Assembly: GCA_942491465.1 (NCBI GenBank)
Contig: CALOBA010000002.1
Span: 88,174-152,173 of the forward strand
Length of the DNA: 64,000 bases
Source of the DNA: CALOBA01 sp942491465
Lineage (GTDB): Bacteria; Pseudomonadota; Gammaproteobacteria; Chromatiales; Chromatiaceae
Reading direction: 5' to 3'
Positions 57,995-64,000 of the stretch are shown in pieces; position 1 is the first letter of the stretch; each line of letters starts with the position of its first letter. The position numbers and the translations under genes are program-made. The notes under the pieces are model-generated. The model worked only from the letters and a program-made list of their open reading frames with translations, did no database searches and was not told the DNA's origin.

Positions 57995-58816
57995 ATGACC
58001 GACACAACACAGTTCCGGCGCGAATCCGCCGATTTCCAGCTTGAGCTGCGCCTCAAGGGCGATGAGTTTCTGGGCTCGCTGCAAGACTTCCAGCGTGAGT
58101 GGCTGATCAACAAGTTCATGAATGAATCGGCGCGGGACCTCGAGCAGCTGGGCCCGCTGGCGAAGCGCTTCGTGCGCGGCACCAAGCGCCCGCCGCTCCC
58201 GGCGGACTGGGACAAGCAGGAAGTCGCCTACGACGACGCCCAGCTCGTGCTCAAGGGTCACCAGGTGATGCAGGCCTGGGAGCACAGGATCATGCAAGCA
58301 ATGGCCGCGGCGATCACCGAGACCCACGGCGATATCCTTGAGATTGGCTTCGGCATGGGCATTTCGGCGACCTACATCTGCGATGCCGACGTGCGCTCAT
58401 ACACCGTCGTCGAGCCGAACAGCGGGGTCATGCGGGCATTGGACGACTGGAGCAAGGGTTATCCGGACACGCCGATCAAGGTGCTGAAGGGCTTCTGGCA
58501 GGACGTCGCCGGCGACTTCGAGCAGTACGACGGCGTCCTCTTCGACCCCTACTTCGTCGCCGACCCCGGCACGGTGGAGGTGGAGTCGAGCACCGCCGTG
58601 GGCGCCTTCCTGCCGCTGGTGGTGCCGCACATCCGCGACGGCGGCGTCATGACCTGGTTCAGCCGCGAAATCGACTCCCTGAGCCGGGCCCACCAGCGCA
58701 TGCTGTTCAAGTACTTCAGCCGCGTCGAGCTGCTGCCGATCAATGGCTTGACGCCGCCGGAAGACTGCAACTATTGGTGGGCGGATTCGATGATGGTGAT
58801 CAGGGCGACCAAGTAG
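57995..58816 (+). CDS. SAM-dependent methyltransferase, guanidinoacetate/arginine N-methyltransferase-like
   Basis: 273 residues. HQVMQAWEHRIMQAMAAAITE then GDILEIGFGMGISATYI (SAM motif I), YTVVEPNSGVMRAL (motif II acidic), FWQDVAGDFEQYDGVLFDPYF (motif post-I/IV). This is the GAMT-like arrangement (motif W/G-E-x-P replaced by AWEHRIM). It would methylate an amino or guanidino nitrogen. The four-helix-bundle cassette separates it from the GNAT gene. Confidence 0.8.
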   Translation: MTDTTQFRRESADFQLELRLKGDEFLGSLQDFQREWLINKFMNESARDLEQLGPLAKRFVRGTKRPPLPADWDKQEVAYDDAQLVLKGHQVMQAWEHRIMQAMAAAITETHGDILEIGFGMGISATYICDADVRSYTVVEPNSGVMRALDDWSKGYPDTPIKVLKGFWQDVAGDFEQYDGVLFDPYFVADPGTVEVESSTAVGAFLPLVVPHIRDGGVMTWFSREIDSLSRAHQRMLFKYFSRVELLPINGLTPPEDCNYWWADSMMVIRATK

Positions 58817-58839
58817 GGCAGCTTCCCGGGTCGCCTTGA

Positions 58840-58865
58840 CGCGCCGGCTCCCAAGCTCCGGCGCG
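58840..58865. terminator. GC-rich hairpin between convergent genes
   Basis: Stem CGCGCCGG/CCGGCGCG with a 10-base loop, 24 bp after the methyltransferase stop. No T run follows, so intrinsic termination is uncertain. Confidence 0.4.
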
Positions 58866-58941
58866 GGATCAAGGGCGGACGCACTGCGTCCAGGAGCTGT
58901 CTGCTGCGGTGGCCGGGACGGTGATCAACGCCGGTCTGGCC

Positions 58942-59649
58942 TCAGGCCCCAACGCTGGTCCGCAAGATATAGCCGGCAATCGCTCGACAATGGCAATCGA
59001 CGGAATCCACCGTCGGGATAGGGCTTCGGCTGTCCTGCATCAGCAACGGGAGCTCGGTGCAGCCGAGGATGACGGCCTGGGCGCCGTTGGCGGCGAGGGC
59101 TTCGACGAGGCCGAGGCACCAGGTCTTGGTGGCGTCGTCGAATCGGCCGACGACTAGCTCGTTGTAGATGCGCGCCTGCATCTCTGCCTGGTCTGGGGAC
59201 GCGGGTACGATGGTGTCGATGCCATGGCGCTCGCGAAGGCGGTCTTTGATGAAGCCTTGGGACATGGTGAAGCGGGTGCCGAGGAGGCCGACGGTGGTCT
59301 GTCGGTCTTGTTTGAGCTTGGCGGCGATGGCGTCGGCGATGTGCAGGATTGGGCAGGAGACGGCGCTGCTGAGCTGATCGTAGAGCTTGTGCGGGGTGTT
59401 GGCGCAGAGGGCCATGGCGGCCACGTCGAGGCGTTGCAGCTCTTGGGCGGCGGCGATGTAGATGTCGGCGATGGCGTCCCAGCGCTCCGCGCGCTGGAGG
59501 TCGTGGATCTGTTTTTGATTCAGACTGACGATGCGCAGGGGCGGGTTGGTGTTGTCGCCGTGGTGCGCGTTGATGAGTCGGTTGATGGTCGCGTAGTAGG
59601 CGACGGTGGAGTGCCAGGATGTCCCGCCGATCAGACCGAACTTGCGCAT
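58942..59649 (-). CDS. Aspartate/glutamate racemase-family protein
   Basis: About 235 residues from ATG 59649. FGLIGGTSWHSTVAYYATINRL, VAAMALCANTPHKLYD (first catalytic Cys) and AQAVILGCTELPLLM (second catalytic Cys) show both thiols of the two-base racemase mechanism. Last gene of the minus-strand set. It would interconvert D- and L-Asp/Glu or a related amino acid. The upstream aminotransferase scrap lies 30 bp away. Confidence 0.9.
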   Translation of the reverse strand: MRKFGLIGGTSWHSTVAYYATINRLINAHHGDNTNPPLRIVSLNQKQIHDLQRAERWDAIADIYIAAAQELQRLDVAAMALCANTPHKLYDQLSSAVSCPILHIADAIAAKLKQDRQTTVGLLGTRFTMSQGFIKDRLRERHGIDTIVPASPDQAEMQARIYNELVVGRFDDATKTWCLGLVEALAANGAQAVILGCTELPLLMQDSRSPIPTVDSVDCHCRAIAGYILRTSVGA

Positions 59650-59678
59650 GCTTGTGCTGGCGTCGCCGTCTGCGCCGT

Positions 59679-59935
59679 TCATGCCCATCGCAATTGGTCC
59701 AATACGCGACCGATGCGCGCCAGCGCTGCCTCCAACGCCGGCGGCTCTTGGCCAAAGGAGATACGCAGGTAGTGGTCCATGCCGAAGGCGTCCCCGGCGC
59801 CGACGAAGACGCTCGCCTCATTGCAGAGGCGTTCCATCAGCGCCGTGGAGTTGATGGGCAGCCGGTAGCGGATGAAGGTCATGGCCGTCGCCTGCGGTGG
59901 GGTGTAGTCGAACAGCCCGTCTTCTTCACTTCAGG
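59679..59935 (-). pseudogene. C-terminal fragment of a class I aminotransferase
   Basis: The frame reads EEDGLFDYTPPQATAMTFIRY, then LPINSTALMERLCNEASVFV, GAGDAFGMDHYLRISFG and ALARIGRVLDQL. This is the last domain of fold type I aminotransferases, including the Arg that binds the substrate carboxylate (YLRISFG). The PLP-binding domain is missing. The fragment starts right at the stop of the cupin gene, implying a clean deletion of about 300 codons. Confidence 0.8.
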
Positions 59936-60759
59936 GCGCCGGTTGCCGAACAAGCGCAGCGATCCGGTGCAAACGCCTTCGGGGGCAACAGCCGCGCCGC
60001 CAGTTGATCGCAGAGGCTGCGCTTCAACGCAACAATCCGGTCGGTCTGTGGTTGACGATGGTAGTAGCGCATCAGCAAGCCGGCATAGTGCATGAACACG
60101 TCGTCGCTGGCTGGGGGTGCGTCCTCGAACCGATAGATACCGGGCTCCTGGACATTGAAGAAGGCGCCCCCGGTGGTATGCGCAACGCGGTCGAATTCCA
60201 GCTCGAAGGTCTTTGCGTCCGCGGTCACGCAGCTATCGAGTTCGTTCGCGCCGTACAGGTGCAGCGTCAAGTACGGTTGTGACGTGGTATTGCCCATCTG
60301 GTGAATGAGCGCGTTTTCGACGGACAAGATAGAGCCCTTCGGCAGGATCTCTATGGTCGCAAACTCCATCGCCCCGTCTTTGATCTGGTAGACCTGGTGG
60401 TGGACAGGACCGAAGACCTGCACGGCCCCCCACTCGGCATATCCGTGATTATGGATGGAGGAATAGTGTCCGGGCTTCCAGGACATGACCATCACCTCGA
60501 AGCGCCCCTGATCCACCACCAGTCTGCGCCCGTAGCAGTCAGCGGCGGCATACTCGAAATCCGCGAAGGGCCGCAGGTCTGCTTCCTGGATGTCCGCGGC
60601 CCGCAGTATCTCGGCGGCACGCGCGGGGCTGATATTCTCCTTTGCCTCGACGGCGCCGGCCAGGTCGCTGATGAGTCGCTGGAGTGAGTTGGGGATACTG
60701 CGTGGCTGCATAGCGGGTGAAGCTCCGGATAGATTTGGAATATCAATACAATGAATCAT
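59926..60759 (-). CDS. Cysteine-dioxygenase-like cupin protein
   Basis: 277 residues. MSWKPGHYSSIHNHGYAEWGAVQVF has the cupin/CDO iron-binding His residues (HxH) and the following Glu. ILSVENALIHQMGN supplies the third His, and LTLHLYGAN the last strand. This pattern fits thiol or amino-acid dioxygenases of the CDO type. The start is ATG 60759 (overlapping the GNAT stop) or ATG 60711. Could oxidise a cysteine-like thiol from the PLP enzyme; substrate unproved. Confidence 0.75.
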   Translation of the reverse strand: MIHCIDIPNLSGASPAMQPRSIPNSLQRLISDLAGAVEAKENISPARAAEILRAADIQEADLRPFADFEYAAADCYGRRLVVDQGRFEVMVMSWKPGHYSSIHNHGYAEWGAVQVFGPVHHQVYQIKDGAMEFATIEILPKGSILSVENALIHQMGNTTSQPYLTLHLYGANELDSCVTADAKTFELEFDRVAHTTGGAFFNVQEPGIYRFEDAPPASDDVFMHYAGLLMRYYHRQPQTDRIVALKRSLCDQLAARLLPPKAFAPDRCACSATGALK

Positions 60760-61253
60760 TTTAATATCAACTGCATAATGACAATATCAAGCCACCGACC
60801 ATGCTTGAAGCCCACCTCGTTCTGAGTGCCGACAATGCTATAGCCCAATTGCAGGTTGTAGCGGATGCTCGCCTGGTTGGTGGCGAATACCTTGGCCACC
60901 ATGTGACGGTAGCCAAAGGCCCTCGCCTGCGCAATGAGATGCCGCTTCATGGCCGAGCCGTAGCCCTTGCGGGTTTGCGTTTGCCGCAAATACACCGCCG
61001 TCTCGCAGGCGAACCGGTACCCCTCACGGTCACTGTAGCGCTTGATGATGCCCCAGCCCACAACGTCGTCGCCCTGAAGCTGGGCGTACAGGCGCTCGCG
61101 GGAGTGGAAGGCGTGCACCCAGCCGGCGATGTCCGAGGGCGCCTTCAGCGTCTCTTCCATTGAGGCGTCGCCGCGGCGGATGGCTTCGTTGTAGATGTCC
61201 GCGATGGCCGAGTAGTCATCGGGGCGGGCTTGGATGATGACGGCGGCACTCAT
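60756..61253 (-). CDS. GNAT N-acetyltransferase, phosphinothricin-acetyltransferase-like
   Basis: 165 residues from ATG 61253. ARPDDYSAIADIYNEAIRRGDASMEE (substrate side), DDVVGWGIIKRYSDREGYRFACETAVYLRQTQTRKGYGSAM (acyl-CoA loop QTRKGYG) and HMVAKVFATNQASIRYNLQLGYSIVGTQNEVGFKHGRWLDIVIM are typical of the Pat/YncA group that acetylates amino acids and analogues. It overlaps both neighbours by 4 bp. In this operon it may N-acylate D-amino acids for the racemase. Confidence 0.9.
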   Translation of the reverse strand: MSAAVIIQARPDDYSAIADIYNEAIRRGDASMEETLKAPSDIAGWVHAFHSRERLYAQLQGDDVVGWGIIKRYSDREGYRFACETAVYLRQTQTRKGYGSAMKRHLIAQARAFGYRHMVAKVFATNQASIRYNLQLGYSIVGTQNEVGFKHGRWLDIVIMQLILK

Positions 61254-62824
61254 GCCGCATCCGCTGTCGGCTTCAAGACCCGGCCGGGGGTCTCGCGGCG
61301 GATCTCGCGTGCGTCGATCATCAAGCGTCCGTTCACCCAAAGGTATTCGACGCCGGAGGACAGACGCCGTGGCGATGTGTAGGTGGCGTGCGCTTGCAGC
61401 CTGTTGGGGTTAAGCAGGACCAGATCGGCAAAGCACCCATCCGCGATCCGGCCCCGGTTGTGCAGCTGAAACAGCTGCGCCGGCAATTGCGTGATCTTGT
61501 GCACGGCCGATTCCCAGCTCAGCGCCTTGAGCTCCAGCACGTAGCGGTGCAGATATTCGGTGAACGCGCCAAAGGAACGGGGATGCGGGTGGCCGATGGT
61601 CTTGGGCGCATTGATCGGGTAGCTCCACGAATCCGTACAGATCATGCTGTGCGGCCAAAGCACGGCGGCATCGACGTCGTCTTGACTGATGCAATGGTAG
61701 ACGATCCAGGTCTCGCTGCCCTTGATCAGGATGTCGGCAATCGCCTGCGCCGGCGTGGTCCCTTGTTCACGGGCAATGGCGGCGACCGTCTTGCCCGCGT
61801 ATTCGGGATGCTCGTCCGAGGTGATGAGCATGGACGCCAGATCGTAATTGCGCTCGGCGATGTAGCGCGCGATGTCTTGCACGGCCGCGGGCGCGCGCAG
61901 CCGCTGCGCCAGCTTGTGGATGCCGTCTTGCAGATGCTGCTTTGGGATAAAGGCGCGCAGCTTGGTCGAGATGGCGGTGTAGGGATAGACATCGATCGCT
62001 GCCGGCATCTGCGGATGCAGCGCGTTGAACTGCTCGATGCGCTGGAGCACCTTCGGAACCTTGCCCCAGTTCTGCCTTTCCGCCGCCTTCAGGTGGCTGA
62101 TCAGCGTGCGGGTACCGGTGCGCTCGCTGATGATCAGGGCCTCCTCCACGGCCGCCTCCAAGTGGTTGCGCTCATCGCGAATATGCGATGCGTAGATGCC
62201 GCCGCGCTCGCCCGCGATCCTGGCCAGCGCGACCAACTCGTCCAGCTCGGCGAAACAGCCGGGCGCATAGATCAAGCCCGTGGAGAAGCCCAGCGCGCCT
62301 TCATCGAGGGCTTGGCGCAATGCCGACTGCATGGTCTGCAACTGCCCTGGCTTGAGCGCCTTCCAGGAATCCATATGACCGTGTCGGAGCGTGCTGTGGC
62401 CCACCAGCATGCCGATATTGAACGGGAGCCGGCCTGCGATGCGCTCAAAATACTCCGCGGTGGTCTTCCAGTCGCAGCGAAAGCCGATGGCATCCGCCTG
62501 CTGGCGCATGCTGGCTTCCAGATGGGGGCCGATGGGGGCCGCCGAGGTGCCGCAGTTGCCGAAGATCTCCGTGGTAATGCCCTGATAGAGCTTGTGGTCC
62601 GCCGCGTTCGGGAAGAAGTAGCCCAGTCCAGTGGAGGCGTGCGGGTCGATGAATCCAGGGGCCAGGATCATCCCCGTGCCGTCGATGACGCGCTGCGCCG
62701 GGGGTCGATCGGCTCCCGCTTCGAAGCGGACGATCCGGTCTCCAACGATGCCGACGGCCGCTCGCCGAGCCGGCTCTTGCAGCCCGCTGCAAACGCTGGC
62801 GTTGATGATGAGAAAGTCGAGCAT
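61250..62824 (-). CDS. D-aminoacylase (N-acyl-D-amino-acid deacylase) family amidohydrolase
   Basis: 524 residues. MILAPGFIDPHASTGLGYF (metal site; the usual DxHSH is DPHAS here), EIFGNCGTSAAP (Cys ligand), GGIYASHIRDE and LISHLKAAERQNW (His ligands), CTDSWSYP (Asp) and HPRSFGAFTEYL are D-aminoacylase hallmarks. The second His of the N-terminal metal motif appears to be Ala, which could affect metal binding. Overlaps the GNAT gene by 4 bp. It would release the free D-amino acid from its N-acyl form. Confidence 0.9.
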   Translation of the reverse strand: MLDFLIINASVCSGLQEPARRAAVGIVGDRIVRFEAGADRPPAQRVIDGTGMILAPGFIDPHASTGLGYFFPNAADHKLYQGITTEIFGNCGTSAAPIGPHLEASMRQQADAIGFRCDWKTTAEYFERIAGRLPFNIGMLVGHSTLRHGHMDSWKALKPGQLQTMQSALRQALDEGALGFSTGLIYAPGCFAELDELVALARIAGERGGIYASHIRDERNHLEAAVEEALIISERTGTRTLISHLKAAERQNWGKVPKVLQRIEQFNALHPQMPAAIDVYPYTAISTKLRAFIPKQHLQDGIHKLAQRLRAPAAVQDIARYIAERNYDLASMLITSDEHPEYAGKTVAAIAREQGTTPAQAIADILIKGSETWIVYHCISQDDVDAAVLWPHSMICTDSWSYPINAPKTIGHPHPRSFGAFTEYLHRYVLELKALSWESAVHKITQLPAQLFQLHNRGRIADGCFADLVLLNPNRLQAHATYTSPRRLSSGVEYLWVNGRLMIDAREIRRETPGRVLKPTADAA

Positions 62825-62836
62825 GGCGTTTGCGGT

Positions 62837-63925
62837 TCAGTAGTCGTAGGTGTACCGAGCGCACTGCAGGCGCTGCATGACGTCCGCTCGCGCGCGGTAG
62901 TCGATGCAGCCGGCGGGTCGCACCAGACCTGCGTCCATCTCGACCTCGGGCGTGATGATGTCCTCGATGAAGTAGCGTGAGGAGGGGCTCAGGTCGTGGG
63001 CTGTCGCGTCCGGCAGGAAGCGAGCGAACTCCAGATTGAGGACGCGGCCGATCCCGGTTTCGAACATGCCGCCGATCCAGCAGGGAATACCCAGGGCTTG
63101 GCAGTCGTTGAGTATCTCGACGCTCTTTGCGATCCCCCCGACGCGCCCCGGCTTGAGGTTGAGTTCGTCGATCGCCCCCAAGGCATGCAGCTTGAGCAGG
63201 TCGCCGATGCAGCTCACCTCCTCGTCGGCGCAGACGCGCAACTTGGGGTAGCGCGCTTTGGCGGCCAGCAGGAGATCGAAGCGATCGGGCGGCAGCGGCT
63301 GCTCAATGACGCTGTCGTAGGCGTCGACAAACCAGCCAAGCCGGTCAAGATCGTTGGCGAAGAAGCTGCCGTTGGCATCGAAGGCGACGGGGACCGCATG
63401 GTCGAGAAACAGCGGGCGCAGATGCTCGTAGACCGCCGTATCCACGTTGGGCGCGATCTTGAGCTTGATCCTGCGGTAGCCCTCTGCAATGGCCGACTGC
63501 ACCCTGTCGTAGGCTTCGACCTTATCCTTGAAGAAGCCCAGCGAGATGCCGACCGGCACCGCGTCGATGGGGGACGCCTGCAGGTCCTGACTCAGCGGGT
63601 AGCCGCTGAGCGTGCGTGCCACTTGGAAGGCGGCGGCCTCGACGGCGGCCTTGGTGAAGTTCCAGCCGCGGATACGCCGGAGCAGGTCCAGGATTGCACG
63701 CAGATTGGTGTTTCGCGTGAGCTGCCCGACGATGAAGCGCTGCACCAGCAGCAGCGCCCCATCAAGGTATTCTTCGGAGTAGTAGGGGTCGGGTCGACAG
63801 GAGCATTCGCCGTAGCCCTCCAGGCCTTGGGCATCGATCCATTTCACGATCAGCGCCTTGCGAGATGTACGCACGCCGATGCCGGACGTAAAGGATGCCT
63901 TCTGCGGCAGATCGAGGACCAGCAA
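62837..63925 (-). CDS. Enolase-superfamily N-acylamino-acid racemase / o-succinylbenzoate synthase-like
   Basis: At least 362 residues. Catalytic set: YRRIKLKIAP (KxK), VAFDANGSF (Asp), DSVIEQPLPP (Glu), RVCADEEVS (Asp/Glu) and LNLKPGRVGG (second Lys), matching the OSBS/NSAR subgroup. The frame is open upstream to the window edge and includes a family-like ARLELLVLDLP strand. The true start may therefore lie a few codons upstream of the TTG at 63925. Next to D-aminoacylase and GNAT, N-acylamino-acid racemisation is the better guess. Confidence 0.85.
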   Translation of the reverse strand: MLVLDLPQKASFTSGIGVRTSRKALIVKWIDAQGLEGYGECSCRPDPYYSEEYLDGALLLVQRFIVGQLTRNTNLRAILDLLRRIRGWNFTKAAVEAAAFQVARTLSGYPLSQDLQASPIDAVPVGISLGFFKDKVEAYDRVQSAIAEGYRRIKLKIAPNVDTAVYEHLRPLFLDHAVPVAFDANGSFFANDLDRLGWFVDAYDSVIEQPLPPDRFDLLLAAKARYPKLRVCADEEVSCIGDLLKLHALGAIDELNLKPGRVGGIAKSVEILNDCQALGIPCWIGGMFETGIGRVLNLEFARFLPDATAHDLSPSSRYFIEDIITPEVEMDAGLVRPAGCIDYRARADVMQRLQCARYTYDY

Positions 63926-64000
63926 CTCCAGTCGGGCCAGTTGCAGCGGCTGATTGAGAAGCTGGGAGGCTAAGCATGATCCTGCGATGTCGAGCCGCGC

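Noticed and set aside
61388..62980. 530-codon plus-strand frame opposite the D-aminoacylase
   Set aside because: Antisense shadow of a well-recognised amidohydrolase. Composition is typical of GC-rich shadow frames.

Overview
The window is GC-rich proteobacterial DNA. Gene content (7TMR-DISM hybrid kinases, TPR-CHAT proteins, caspase-like p20, SPFH and DUF697 proteins, abundant REP-like palindromes) and dispersed GACAAC hexamer arrays suggest a gammaproteobacterium of the purple sulfur (Chromatiaceae) kind. No rRNA or other phylogenetic marker is present, so this placement is an inference. No CRISPR array, prophage or complete transposase gene was seen.

Layout. 1-5.3 kb: an accessory end with a large unrecognised protein running off the left edge (minus strand), toxin-antitoxin pieces and an EndA-type nuclease. 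It stops at a terminator and a 3' tRNA fragment, which may be an integration scar. 5.4-17 kb: an HhH membrane protein, a DUF697 membrane protein overlapping a C45-peptidase-like protein, then a signalling group (solute-binding protein, frameshifted hybrid kinase, DUF4405 protein, 7TMR hybrid kinase). 17-17.7 kb: decayed cobalamin genes (cobE/cbiG and cbiM pieces).

18-37.5 kb: a CHAT/caspase island. A minus-strand set (sigma-like factor, putative anti-sigma membrane protein, CHASE2 protein, FecR-like protein) faces plus-strand genes for secreted PDZ-TPR-CHAT proteins. Four CHAT loci are present: one uninterrupted, one double-frameshifted, one split by a 98-bp MITE, and one reduced to a C-terminal tail translationally coupled to an AAA ATPase with a nuclease-like tail. 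A reverse-transcriptase N-terminal fragment overlaps the stop of the first CHAT gene, and a frameshifted caspase p20 gene follows. 37.6-39.3 kb: a broken and an intact REC-AraC regulator.

39.5-48.1 kb: a compact eight-gene minus-strand operon, the best candidate for an undescribed system. From its 5' end it encodes a DUF697 protein, an SPFH protein, a large double substrate-binding lipoprotein, a tiny membrane protein, a coiled coil fused to an Amt-like membrane domain, a TerB-DnaJ protein, a second DUF697 protein and a second SPFH protein. Five of the seven junctions overlap by 4 bp.

48.6-52.9 kb: a small membrane protein, a DUF481 outer-membrane protein, a PduX-like GHMP kinase whose stop lies in a MITE fragment, and gene debris (acyl-CoA ligase tail, kinase scraps, toxin-antitoxin scraps). 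52.9-64 kb: two facing gene sets that look like an amino-acid tailoring or scavenging cluster. The plus set is a 2OG-Fe(II) oxygenase, AlaX editing hydrolase, sulfotransferase, cysteine-synthase-like PLP enzyme, GNAT and GAMT-like methyltransferase. The minus set is an N-acylamino-acid racemase-like enolase, D-aminoacylase, GNAT, cysteine-dioxygenase-like cupin, aminotransferase scrap and Asp/Glu racemase. A four-helix-bundle (23S IVS type) gene flanked by inverted hexamer arrays sits inside the plus set.

Several genes carry frameshifts (near 12.26, 17.36, 25.22, 27.28, 36.63 and 36.71 kb). Gene decay and consensus indels cannot be separated without reads, but partial duplicates, truncations and MITE insertion show that the CHAT island is genuinely being reshuffled.
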